This document shows positions 34,990 through 48,600 of a stretch of DNA of 64,000 nt, in pieces. The position numbers were made by a program, and so were the translations under genes. Numbering within the stretch: position 1 is the stretch's first letter; each line of letters starts with the position of its first letter. Source of the stretch: Nectonema munidae (Eukaryota; Nematomorpha; Nectonematoida; Nectonematidae); the NCBI GenBank assembly GCA_030549495.1, contig JAUIRK010000673.1, positions 1,116,001 through 1,180,000 on the forward strand, in the 5' to 3' direction. The notes beneath the pieces are model-generated. The model had not been told where the DNA came from, did not search any database, and saw only the letters and a list, made by a program, of their open reading frames with translations.

Positions 34990-35660
34990 GCAACTTTGTT
35001 TCACACTTATAAGTATTTTGAAATCCAAATGCAAAAATGAATCTATAAATGAAATTGGCATTGTTGATTTTATATGAAAATGTGTATATTTCATGTAAAA
35101 TTTGAATGAGTGTTCTCGAAGACAGATTTTAGAAATAAACCGCAAATTTGTTTTACATTGATTAGCATTTTCAAATTCTAAATGTAAAAAGAATTTATAA
35201 ATGAAATTGCGATTGTTGATTTGTTATAATATTGTGTATATTCCATGTAAAATTTGAATGAATGTTTTCAGCAGGGCCGAAATGTTCGCGGGGCCCTATG
35301 CAAAATTGATTGCGCGGGGCTAGGAAAAAAGATTAAAAGTGAGAAATAAGATTTTGAAAAAAAGAAAAGGGATTTGTTTTATTACTTTTTCATCAACACA
35401 AAATGACGATCAAAGTAACTTTACTTTGCGAATCTTGCATTTAGCGAAATCATACAATATATCATCAAAACGAAAAATGAGAAGCGCGGGGCCCACTGCA
35501 GCCGCATAGGTTGCAGTGGCCTAAGGCCGGCCCTGGTTTTCAGAGACAGATTTTAGAAGTAAACGCAAGTTTGTTAAACACTTATAGGTATTTTCAATTT
35601 CTAAATTCCAAAAATGAAATCAGCATGCCCGATTTGATATAAAAAATATATTTCATGTAA
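34990..35660 (+). repeat. Tandem repeat, about 150-bp unit, three copies, interrupted by a MITE
   Basis: Units with TATAAATGAAATTG followed by GTTGATTT recur at about 35010 and 35163, and a third starts near 35560 after the MITE insertion. Each contains TTCATGTAAAATTTGAATG-like and ACAGATTTTAGAA phrases. No coding content. Confidence 0.75.
35272..35535. mobile_element. 264-bp nonautonomous hAT MITE
   Basis: Ends CAGGGCCG and CGGCCCTG, and it is flanked by a perfect 8-bp duplication GTTTTCAG (35264-35271 and 35536-35543), the hallmark length for hAT elements. It is GC-rich at both ends (GCGGGGCCC in each half) and AT-rich in the middle. It has no coding capacity and interrupts the third unit of the local tandem repeat. 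Confidence 0.93.
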
Positions 35661-36628
35661 AATGTGAAGGTATATTTTATTATATATATTTCTCATCAAT
35701 CAAAATTTTGATTGACATTTCCCAAAAAGTAACCATGATTTTGAAAAAATTTAAACTATAAAGTGTTGTGTTCAAAACTGTATATATTTATAAATTTTCA
35801 AACGAGTTATATAATATAGAACCAAAGTTATAAGCTTAACTAGAGATACTGTCAGAATTTTGCTGAAAAAGTTTAACTTTTGATTTTGATTGACAGATTT
35901 AGGCGTGAAAAGATCATTCAACTGCCATGAAAATGGTATTAAAAGATGCAGCTATCAATTTTAGGAAATGTCACGAAGTATGGTAGCAAAAGATGTAGCC
36001 AATTTGGTACAAGAGTAATTTTAGTTGGGGGGGGGGGGGGCGGAGGCTAAAATAGCCCCGTCACTGATAGGGTCAAAAAATTTGCTTAGATATCAAATAA
36101 TTTTTGTTTTTATAATTCATTTTCTGTTGAACAATATTTTATCAAATGAGGACGTTTTTTTTTGAATATCTCAACTCCATAATACAGACTTTTGAGTTTA
36201 GTTAGATAAGTATCACCAATCGACTTGGCATACTTGGAAAGATGAGCGCGTGTTAGAAATAAAAAATTAAATAATTTGTTTATTCAAATTTTAACAGGCC
36301 TTGTGATTTTTGATTGATATTTTAGATAAATTAGACCTTTTATTTTAAATATGTATCACGAATCGACGCAATGTTCCTGAAAAGATGTGTGTTTCGAATA
36401 AAAAGCTAAATATTCACAATTATTCCTTTTAATTCAGAAGTTTTAGAAGCAACTAAATTACCTTTCACTCACTTTTTTGAAATTTGAGTAAATTAATGTA
36501 TTTTCTAAATTCTTTTATAACTATTTCTCATGATATTGTAGCAATCGCTTGTATATGATAACTTTAATATACTTCTAGAAGAGTTTGATACACAAATTCC
36601 ATTCCTGCATTCATAAACTGCTAACACC
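35661..36628. other. Region upstream of the ERGIC1-like gene
   Basis: AT-rich with a 14-G run at 36027-36040 followed by GGAGGCTAAAATAGCCCC. The promoter and 5' untranslated region of the downstream gene must lie here or in a separate upstream exon, but I see no diagnostic promoter motif. Confidence 0.4.
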
Positions 36629-39600
36629 ATGATGGATTTTAAAAAGTAAGTATAAATACCACATTCTTCTTTTTATTTTTTACTTACAATAATAATTCCA
36701 ATGCTATTTAATTAGTAATTGAAATCACCTGTAAATTTTTTTCTACAAACTTTTTTACTAGCTTCTTTCAATCCTTAATTATAGTTTCTGAAGGATATTC
36801 AATAATTTTTTGAGATCCCACATTTAAAATCTCAAGCCAAGGGCCAAATGCAGTGAATTAGGCAGCTATGAGGAATATATGAGGATGCCTCTCCTGGTGC
36901 CATATTCTGAAAAATCAAAGCTTTACTTAAAATAGAAATTTATTAGTGTTCACATATAAAATGTTTTAACTTTAAGTGCTTCCTTTTTCACTTTATTGCT
37001 TTCTTTTTATTTTAAATTTGTTTTTGTTTTTGTAGTTTTTGATTTTTGTTCAATCAAATTTTTTTTGTTCAGATTTTTGTTGAAATAATAAAAAAGATTT
37101 TCAAAAAATTAGTTTTGAAAGACAATTTAGGGTTTTGACAAGCACAGAATTACTGAGCATTAATGGTTAAGATTAAGTGTATTATTGAGATTAAATGATA
37201 CCAATTTTTTGAATTTAACTTATTTATCACATTTTGAGCTCATATTAATTCTGTTTTAAACATAAAAATATATTTTAAAAATTTTTGCTAAAATTTACTG
37301 GGTTTAAAAATTTTACTCTGAAAACTTTCAAGAAATCCTGTATCTTGGTAGCATTTGCCTAATTTACAAATGACAGTTGACTTATCTAATAAAGCAAAAG
37401 AAGAAAATTGATTTTTTTGATTCTATCTAATCAATGTGGTTTTGAAGTTTGTATAGAAAGAAAAAGAGGAAGCTTTAAATTGGTATTCGTGCAACAACAT
37501 CTGTCCTAGAAGCTAGAAGTAGGAATATTTATGTTGTCGGAATGAAGAGAAGCAAATTCTATATTAGTATAAGATAATGATTGTGATGTTAATTATAATT
37601 TCGTTTAAGCATGATTTAATAAATTGAAAGATGTTATAGACTTTGGCAGTTCTGTACAATTTATGTACGATGCACGAATTTATTTCATTATAAAAGGTTA
37701 ATTTTTGATGGCCTTCATGTTTTGTATTTACCTCCTTATTCTCCATTTTTAAACCTCATTTGAAGTTGTTTTAGTAAATGAAAGTCTATTGTTATTACAC
37801 ATGGGACACTCGCGAAAAATTGAAAGAGCGTATGAGTAGCGCCTAATCAAATGAAATCCGACTGCGTTGGATATTTTCAGAATATGCTTTCTAATCTTGA
37901 AAGTGTTGAATGTTGATTACAAGCAAAAACATTTCTTAAAATTCAAATTCAATTTCACTCTGTTGATGAATTTAATGTTTTTCGACACTTATTATTTTTA
38001 AACTATCCACCAAGCATGCAGCGATGTTGTATTCAAATACAACGACAACAAACCTCGCTCTTCTTTTGAAATGAGATAGAGACCCCTTAAGCCATGGATG
38101 TGGACCTCCAATTTGGATGCCGCATATCTTTTGTAAATTTCTGTTTTTATTCCATAGACTTGATATCTACCGCAAAATTCCTCGCGACCTAACTCACCCT
38201 ACAAAGTCTGGAGCCGCTATTTCTGTCATATGTATTCTCTTCATACTCTTTCTTTTGTGCAAAGAATTTTTAGACTTCATAACAGTTGATATGTAAGACG
38301 TCTTTTGATTTACGTTTTAACTTTTTATTTTAAACTTTAATCTTTTTCATCAATCACATTGCCATGGTTTTTATCATCATCATCACCATCATTAGCATCA
38401 TAATCAACGATAATTCCCTAATTTCATTTATTTCGTATCTAGAACCAACACCTTGTATATCGATAATATGGAAAGTGAAGAAAAAATACCTGTTTTCCTG
38501 AATCTATCAACTACAAATGCTCCATGCAAAGGTTTTTTCAAACAAATCATCTTTCTAATTTTATGAAAAATTCCCAAGAGTATTATATTAGTATCTAAAC
38601 AAGAACACATTTGCGTTTTGGCCATTATTTTGTTTAGTTGAAAATGACGTTGCATTCTTTTTAGTCTTACGATACATTTACTTTTTTTAGTTAATTAATT
38701 TTGTCATTAGTCAGATTATTTTACACCCTTCCATCCACCTAGTTAAATCAATCAATCATTGTCCCTTGAACTTACTTTAGAAGTTTTGTTTTTATACGCG
38801 CATTTTCCAATAAAAACTAATGAAATGATTCAAGGATAAAAAACCCTTGAATTTTTAAGTATAGCATAATTCAGTATTATTTTTTATAAAATATAAATTT
38901 CCATATGTTTCATAGGTTTTCTCCTCCTTTTTTTTTGCCAAATTCAAGAAAAAATGATTGTTTTTACTCAATTTCACAAAATTTAATCAATCAATATTCC
39001 ATGACTATTAATAACACTATAATGGGTCATATTTGTATAAGCATTTTCTTCAGGTGCCTTTTCTTGATTTTTCCCTATGCCCCAGTCTCATACAACACAT
39101 GTTGAAAAAGTATTATGTCATTTTAATCCATTAATTAATAATGTCCAACCCATATGTTTAGTCAACTCATAGCGTGATTTATGAAATAATGAGTAAAATT
39201 TGAAATCTATAATTGAGTATAAGTTAGATATTAAATATTTAAACTTCTGCTAGACATTCGTCATTTCCAAATTGGCACTACAGTCATAACTTATGAAGCA
39301 TTCTTCAGACAGGGATCTAACTGAGTTTTAGTCTTTTTTTGCGGAATATATCACACTTGTGTGTACTTAGCGAGAGAATCACAGCGCTATCAATTTTTGT
39401 ATGCATGAAAAGAGTATTTTCTCAATCAAGGCCATCCTCGTCAAGATCAAGCTGGAATTTTATGGGTGTGCGGAGACTTGCCATTAGATGTGTCAAAGTT
39501 TTAAGATTTGAGGCTCAGTTTATAGTTTATTTTAATTTTCAAAATTGATTATAATAGAATTTTTGCTCAGTGAACACACCACCATTATCATCCGACATTA

Positions 39601-42600
39601 TACTTGCACTGTAAGCTCTCAATCCCACCATAATTAGGACTAATTGTATCAAGTCGAACTACATTGTTTGTAATTCTGATTTCATCACTATCTTCTTGTT
39701 CAGTGGTTTTCAAACTGGAGTCCGCAGTGTCCTAAGCTGGAAGTGGACACTGAGTGGATGGTTTTGTGCAACATATTGCACCCATATTGGGTCATTTGCG
39801 ATTTTTGCCAATATTTACTTCTTGATTTGAGTACTATATTTTTTCTTTTATTATTTTTCAGGCCTATTTTTATAGATGTAAATGTGCATTTTTCTTAATG
39901 GTCTAAAATGAAACATGACACTCGTACTTGAAATTTGGTTTAAGAACCTAAGTATCCATTGTGTTGTGAAGTGTTAGCATCCACTTTTCTAAAGCTAGAC
40001 AAGTGAAGCCTGCATTGGAAATCAAGCACTCGAGTTCAGTAAACTAAACTATTGACTATTCAAAACGCCAAGCTGAACGATTGCACAAATCCCGCTTTCA
40101 TAACATAGGAATGTTTTTGCAAAGTATTAAGTGTGGTTTAAAAGACTTCTATAAAGTTTCAAAAATATCTGTTTTCAAAAAGTCCCACAACATAGGAGGA
40201 CAGTTGATATTACCTTTCTGCAAAGTTATCATAAAGAAGTTCTGAACTTGTAAAATTGAAGCATATTTCTGTCAAGCGATACCGTTTGAAGACTAATAGG
40301 AGATATGTCTCCAGGGCAAGTAAAAGTCAATAAAGTCAATTTTTTCGTAAGCTTTAGTTATTGTTCATAAACAATTTTTTCTTTTATTTCGAACTTTAAT
40401 GATCTTTTGTTGAGTAATTTATAGGTCCACAAAAGTCAACTTTTTATTATAATGTCAATAAAGTAAATTTTTATTTTTTTCACAACTTGAATTATTTTTA
40501 CTTATAATAAAAACGTATATAACTTTTTATTTATTAAAAAAGAGAAAGTGAGTAATACTTTCAATCAATTGAGAGTTATTTTTATCAACGCTTTTCTTAT
40601 TTCTGCTTTTAAATTGTTTATGAATGAGACATATTTTTACAGTAGACACATATTTGCACAGGTACTCCTTACTCTTGTTTTAATGAAAGATGGTGTGTTC
40701 TTTTATTATATAGAGTGGATTCGCTTCTTACTGGCATTAAATTTAAATGATATCTGTAAACAGCAGTGCTTATTTCCTGTTTTCAACTTGTTATATTTAC
40801 TATAGCTTGCATACTGTAATATAATCATCATGACTAGAGATGTTCATTACATGTAGGCCTATATTTTATGTGCTTGTAATTTGCGCATACCTTTGAGGAT
40901 GATCGATAAACATATGCTTGTTAAACAACACTAATTTTTGAATATAAGTGCGCTTCTTCATCTTTCATTTTTTCAACAATTACTTCCTTAAATCTTTCAT
41001 AAGAAACTTTATTTTTGTTGTCCAATTTTCTTCAACTGTTGTTATTTTTGAAAAATAAAATCAAACATGCCAAAAACTGCTAAAAACAACTTTCAAAAAA
41101 TATCTTCTTTCGTTTTCAAATATCCGAAGGAATTCATTCATTCTACAGATAAAAGTACTTTGTATTGTATATTATGCATGACTGAAGTGAAATACGAAAA
41201 AACTTTTTTGTGGACAAGCACAGATCAACGCAAAAGCATAAAAGAATTCTTGATAATGCTTCTGGAAGTTAAAGTCTTGAATCCTTTGTAAAGATCACTG
41301 ATAAAAACTTTACTAATATTTTGATAACGGCATTTTTAGAAGCAAACATTCCTCTTTATAAATTGAACCATCCAAGTATTAAGTCTTTATTTCAAAGTAT
41401 TGGCAAAGTTTTACCATCTGAAAGAACTTGTAGAAACAAAATAGACGACTTGGCGACAAATAAATTACGAGAAATCAAAGATTTAATTAAAAACCAACAA
41501 ATTTATTAATGATTGATGAAACAGAACTATCCGGTAAAATCTTTGTAAATGTTCTGCTTGGAAAACTTAATCATTCAACTGTCACACATCTTATCAAAAT
41601 TGTAGTTCATGAGTCTCACTTAAACTCAGAAAAACTAACTATATTGGTAGATGATGGGATTAAAGAGTTTGATATTGAACGCAACGACTTTTGTTTGCTT
41701 TTAACAGATGCTGCTACATATAATGTAGCTGCTGGAAAAACTTTGAAGATTTTATTTCCCAATCTCTTTCACGTGACATGCTTCTCTCATCTTCTCCATA
41801 ACTGTGCTCTAAAAGTTAAAGCTTTTTACAAAAATGTTGATGATTTAATTTCTTCGGTTAAAGCTTTAACAATCAAAAACAAAATGAGGCGTTCTTTTTT
41901 TAAAGATATTGGATATCCACCCACTCCTATTGTAATAAGGTGGGCAAGCTGGCTAAAATGTGCTCTTTATTACTGTGAGTATCTTCTAAACATTCGACGA
42001 ATTATTCAAAACATCAATAGTGGAGATAGCATTTTGTTAAAAAGGGCTAAAGAAAGTTTAAATAATCATGATCTGGCTAAAAATTTACTCTCAATAAAGC
42101 AAAACTACAATGATTTGATTGATTTTGTAGAAAAATCTCAAAACTCTAGATTTTCGATAAAAGATGCTTACAATTCTTTTAACAAAATTAATTTTTGTGA
42201 AGATGAATGCAAAATTAAGGAATATTTTGAAAGACGTTTCAATCAAAATCAAATAAAAGAAATAATAGAAATGAAAAATTGTGAAATTTCACCAAGCACA
42301 TATTTGAAGCTACAGGACTGTCAAGCAACTACTTCAGAAGTTGAACGTTCGTTTTCTAAATTAAAAAAACTACTGGAAAAAGACCGAAATTTTAAAGACG
42401 AAAATATTTTCAAGTATATGATATTTTATTATAATTCAAAAAATAATAATGACTATGAATCAGTGAAATTTCAATAAATTTTTTACAGCTTTAATTTAAG
42501 AATTTTTGTAAACGTATGTTACTTTCAAAAATTTTTCAAGGTCAACTTTTTTGAGTAAAAAGTCAACTTTTTAAAAAATAAGGTCAATTTTTAAAAGTTT

Positions 42601-45600
42601 TTTAGGTCAATTTTTCCTTGCCCTGCAGTAATGACATGATATCAGAGGTGGTTTTATTGATTTGGAATTCGTTTTCAACTTCTTTGCAATTCAGCTTGAT
42701 GAAACGATGGATGCTGCAAAATTAGACAAGTACTTGGTAGACACTTTTTCTTTTTACAATTCTTAGAAGTGGAACCACTGCAAAACAAATATTTGACAAA
42801 GTGCACAATTTGTTACAGCACATGATATTAAGCCAGAACATCCACTTGGAGTGTGTACCGGCCAAGCTTTAGCTGTTTTGGTTTTTAGAAAGTGATTAAG
42901 CAAAATTCTTCAGATGTAATTGATACCGAGTGCGCTATTCATCGACAAGCATTAATAATGGAAACTATACCTGATGAGTTGAAAAATGTTCTCAATGAAG
43001 TCATTAAAACAGCGAATTTAATTAAGGGAAATGCCTTCAACTCTTGTTTGTTTTCAGAGTTATGCAAAGAAAATAATTTCGAATTTGATAAAACTCTTGT
43101 TGCACTCAAACGTGAGGTGGCCTTCCAAAGGAAAAGTTTCGAATCGATAAATGCAAAAAAATGCAGCAATTTCTTCAAAGCAAACTAGACATGCATGCAA
43201 AATTTTCTGATGTCCGTTTTAGTATATTTCTATCATTTTTAGTGGACATATTTGAATATATGTATTCCCTTAACCTTGCACTGTAAAGAAAATAGATCAG
43301 AGTACTCCATTGTCATAAAAATTGTCAGCTTTTGAAATGAAACTTCTCTATAGCTAGATATGCTATACTTTAACCAAGTGAAGGTTTTATACGATGACTC
43401 TAAAATGTTCTCTTTTGTAAATCTTTATGGAACAGAATTTTGGTTGAGCCAATTTTATATTTGGTGTTGAAAGGTTAAAAATGTCTTTGTCCTCTAAAGA
43501 CCATATGGAAATGGTTGCATTAGAAGACTCGTTGGTAATACAGTCAGACCTAATTTATCCAACAGCAGATTATTCGACAACCACACTATCCGTTGTAATA
43601 TTGATTAGGAGCTAAAAGATTTTTCTCAGCCTCTCTAATTGTCAACAAGTCTGGTTCATATAAAATCAATTGGTTATGTGGATTGAGATTAATTCGTACT
43701 GAAATGCATTGTTGCTTTAAATTAAATTTTAAAAAAGTGTTACCAAGCTAGATTAGCAATACAGAAAAATAAAGAATATATTTTGCAAATATAATAGGGT
43801 CATTTTTCCTAACGTGATACATTAATTGAAATTGTCTCAGTTACAGTCACCCCGTTCGTCCGACTTCAAATGCGTGGGGGGGGGGGGGCAAACTGACTTA
43901 TTGTGGCCAGAACTCTCTGAAAGTGTATACATTTATATATTTCAAAGTAGTTTCAGAGGGGTTGCTGGGTTTTAAACTTGGATAAAATTACCCTGCTTTT
44001 AAAGGCAGTACGATTTTTTGATACATGATTAAAATTTTTGATGTTTAAGTTTTGGGATTGGATATCGTTGATGACAAGGGAAGACACGAAGTTGGCCACG
44101 TCGAAAATACGATTAAAACGGATTTGCTTCGTACGAATGGATGTCTTCTTCAAATGAAATTCAAGATAAATAAAGTACTACTCCTCTCACTCTTATTAAA
44201 TTTTGAAATGGTATGCTGACCAAATGTCGACATTCTAACTGAGGGGTGTCAAACATATGGCCCGCTAAGAGTTACAGCGCGGCCCTCCCAGTATTTTTTT
44301 TACAAAATACTCAATCATTTAAAACTTCATTTTTACAACCCCTTTTAGAGTCGATGCATTAGAATTAGGACTAGATTTTCAACTTAAATTCATGTCATGT
44401 GATTCTCTGATGAAAAATCATTGTCTTTAAAAATTCTATGTATGTTTGGCACAACTTTTCTTTGCATGCATAGTAATGAATGTTAATAAGTCAAAGAAAA
44501 GAAACTTTGCAAAATTATCAGGTAATCGATATTTTGGCCGTTGTGGTCTTTATGAAGATTCTGAATCAAGAAAAATTAATAAGGTCGAAGTGTGTAGTTG
44601 GAAAGCTGTTAGTTGAGGTGAGGCGTAAATGAATGCTTTAAATAAATGAAGTAAGCAAAGTTGATGTGTATGCAAGTTGTGTTGTGAATCAAGGAAGCAT
44701 GAGGTAAGTGAGATAAATTAATAAAATGAGTTGGCTTTTAAGCAGTGGTAGAGGAGCGTGTATTAATTTTAAATTATTTATATTTTTTTCCTTTTTTTTA
44801 ACTTGTTCTTAAAATGGTTTGAATTATCGCATTCCATTGCCATCTCTTAATGACACAGATGATTTCTTGATTTTTAGAGTTTTATATCAAATTACCAAAT
44901 TTCAACCGCTCCCTTAGGATCAAACGGGATAAGGAAACTATCAAGAGATTATGTGGTACAATGCGCCTAACGAGCTTCCAAGAGTAATGCAATTTTTTCT
45001 TTCTGAAAAGCATTTTATACTTTGAAAGATTAAACTAAAATTAAATTAATTTTTTCTATAATCATAATTTTCTGAGCTTAATCACGTAACTTGTGTTTTT
45101 TGTTATCTTTATCTAATATAATTTTATTTACCAACTAACTAACAATTTTTTATATATTTCTAATGTTGAAAGAGAATTATTTATTTTATAACTAGCATAT
45201 ATTTTATTATTCCAAAAACAACCAATGTATGCTTGAATAATACATCATGGTGGATTTGGCCCCTCAAATTAATGTAGTAAAATAATATAAGTAGATTTGC
45301 AAAATTTCTAGCCTAAAAAATCATTTAAAACGAATAAAATTAGATACAACAACCATTTGCTGGAAGCATGTTTTAGAAGTCGTTGTTCAACTTTTCAATG
45401 CATACATTTTGCTTATACATATTCAACAAGAAATGGAAATCCGTATTTTTCTTTCAACTACACGTTCCTATGTATTCATTTTAGGTTCCTGGTAACTTTC
45501 ACATTTCTACACATGGCGCTAAAGTACAGCCTGACAGCGTTGACATGCGGCATATCATACATGACTTGAAGTTTGGCTCAGAATTTTACATTGTAAGATT

Positions 45601-48600
45601 ATTTATTTTTACTTTTTTCTTCTCTTTACACGTATATCACTTTTCATTTTGGCGCTTGATTAGTATTTCGAAGAAAATTCTTGCTGTTTTGATTCGTTAA
45701 ATGATGACGGTATATACCTTGTATTCTGTGAATGTACAACTTTTACGTTTTCAAAAAATGATGGATCCTTGAAGATTACTCTTCTTTTTTCAAAAATCGA
45801 AACAAAATATTACATTTAATTTTTAAATTGTTGGTAGTTTTTTGTTATGTTCAATATTAGGGGATTAAATCCTTTCCTAAACTATTAGAATGTCTATAAT
45901 TGGACATTTAAATTCTGCTAAAATGAGTTTGCAATTCGAAATGATCCATTCTATTTGTTGCAAAATAGTATACAAATTAGAAAAACCTAATATGCCTATA
46001 ATGAGCGCCAGTGGCATTGGGGTTAGACTTCAGGGATTTCATTCCAAATGTCTCGGGTTCGATTCCTGACGTATCTTGTAAGAGTAAATTTGTATGTGTG
46101 AGGCACGTCTTACCCTGCGGAGTCGCGGAAAAGGACGTTAAATGATGTTGATATGCCTATAATGTTATTTTGATTGATGTTTTTTTAAATGATTTAGTAA
46201 ACTTCATTTTACTTTTCAGAGTAACTGTTCTTATTTGTCTTTCTATATTGCTATGTAGCATCCTTTTTTAATAGCATAACTATTGATTAACTGACCTTAA
46301 CTCTTTATTGAGCTGTTATTTTCCTTTGATATGAAACTTACCATCATCATCATTATTAATATTATTATCTCGAACTTGAATACATGAATTTGTTTTTTAC
46401 TCGTAGGATCAACAACCAAATCTAAACCCACTCAAAGATACAAAAAAAGGAGATGGAATTTATAATGGTTAGTTCATTTTTAATCCTTTTGCGGTGGTAG
46501 ATGAATGAAATGAATTTAGAAAGACTCATTTTCCCCCCAACTCTCGTTCTACAATGTGACTATTTCACGGTCTTCTAAGAAAACTACGCAAATGACCATT
46601 TCGAAACAACCTGGGAATATTTATTGTATTTCTTAGTCGTTTTTCAAAGAGCTTTGCTATTCCCTTGTCGCACATTAATATCCTATATAATAATATGGAA
46701 GTTGATTGTTGACACTTTTAATATTTTGGCATGATGTACTTTTCCAATATTACAAAATCTTAAGTTCTGTCTTTGGTGATTGTTCCTAACGCGAATCTGC
46801 GTTTTCGATGTCTCATGAAGTCTAGAAGTATTTTGACAGTTACTTCTTTATTTTTGTATATGTTTCAAGACTAGAAAGTAATTTTTCTAGGGAATAAAAA
46901 TCGAAAAGTATTTTCTAATATAATTAATTAAAAATTATTTTAAAACGATTTTTAACAGAATGCTGTCACACACTGCTTGGGATCTAATTTTCATCACAGA
47001 ATAACGAGCATGTTTTTTTGGATTCTAACATTTGAGATATTGTGATCAAGTTTTATGTGCAAACAACAAATGATCCTCATTCAAGCCAAAATGTAGCAAA
47101 CTTGATTTCAAACCAAAATACCTATGCATTTGAAGCTCTCATTTTTCCTTATTCATTACGATTATCCTTATTTGGGATATATTTTTAGGAAGGAAAAATA
47201 ATATCGATCATTCCAAAGTGTACGTGTAAACAAAACGTTTGAAAGTTGCAAACCCGTACTTATTACAAACTGCAGCATATGCACGAAGTTTCATTTAAAT
47301 AAAAACTAAATTTATCATATATTGGATGAAAAATATTCAAATTCTAAACTAAATGAGTTTTCAAGCAACTAAATTTAGGATAAAAAATATCAAAATCCTT
47401 GCAACTTAGTTAACTTAAAATTTTACAATTTAGCTTGATCACAAAATAAATGATTTATTATCACAGAATTTTAAAAACAGCAAATTTTGATAAAAATCAT
47501 ACATTGTGGAAACACTATTATAAAACGCAACTATCGTTAATTCCGAAACCACTATTTCGGACCTTGCATAACAGAAGTGGGAAAACTTTTTACCTCGAAG
47601 GCCACACTCAGAATTCGATTTTGTTAGAGGAGCTAAAATATAAAATTGTCATAACAAGAGCTTTTATTTGAAATGACCAAAGAAATGAAGATTTTATATA
47701 TTACATAGGATTAGACGAAATATTTATTGCAATTATTTATTTGAAAAACAAAAGTATTAATGAGATTTATGGATTTGGTTGAAATCATTAACCAAATTGT
47801 CAAAATTAGGGGTGAAGTTGGTTGTGCTGATTCCTAAAACAAAGTGTAGTTAACCCACATTTTTGGAATTTGAAAAAAAACAATAGAAGTGTTAAATAAA
47901 ATCCACGAAAATTAAAAGACAAATGAATTATTACGCTCTCATAAAATGAATAATCACTCAAGAATTGAAATTTCAACATACGTTGAAAGATACTGACCGT
48001 TTATTATTATGTTTTAAGGGTAAGGCTTTCGTTCTATTAGTCCTAACTTCTAGCGGATAAAAAGCAGCCTTAAAATTTGTTCCAAAATTTATCAAATTTG
48101 TTTATAATGAAAATTAAAATCCTCATTAAATGTAAAATATGTACGGAAGAGCATCTGATTAAATGTATGCTAAACCAATCTCCAAAAAACACTCTTCATA
48201 AGAAACAATTTGAAAATTCATTACTTTCAACGTCTAATTAACCCGCATTGTGATTTATTTTTTCCTTTTTATCTCATTTAAAATTTTTAATTCCTTTTTT
48301 TTATTTCAACAATTCCAATTTTACGTTTGTATTTTAGATTAAATTTCTAGATCAAAACTAGATAAGTAAACTTATGAGTGAAATAAAACTATATTATATA
48401 GTCGACTGTAGAACATGGAAAATATTTCAAATATATATATCTATGTATAAATCCTAAAAATTCTAAATTTCTAGTTCTTCTAAGGAATATTATTGAGTTT
48501 TGTTCAATTCCTATTTTATTTTATACTGAATACAATTACGAATTTTACATAATATTTTTAGCACCATAAAATAATGCTTAAAGTACCTATACTTATTTAA

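Larger units (their letters stand above)
39701..43500 (+). mobile_element. Old ZBED-type hAT relic in intron 3, interrupted by a second hAT
   Basis: Left end CAGTGGTTTTCAAACT at 39701. Decayed transposase blocks follow: SHNIGGQLILPF near 40185, then LSSDTV and GDMS just before 40311. After the nested element come NDMISEVV (42630), FQLDETMD (42695), and the open piece 42892-43188 with CAIHRQALIMETIPDEL. A C-terminal trace reaches about 43450. Right end not found. Many stops; clearly older than the hATs at 27-34 kb. Confidence 0.7.

Noticed and set aside
39339..39548. 69-codon frame in ERGIC1 intron 3 as an exon
   Set aside because: The ERGIC1 model is complete without it, and the translation matches nothing in the family.
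43953..44153. Minus-strand open frame of 66 codons
   Set aside because: It is the shadow of ERGIC1 exon 4 on the plus strand.
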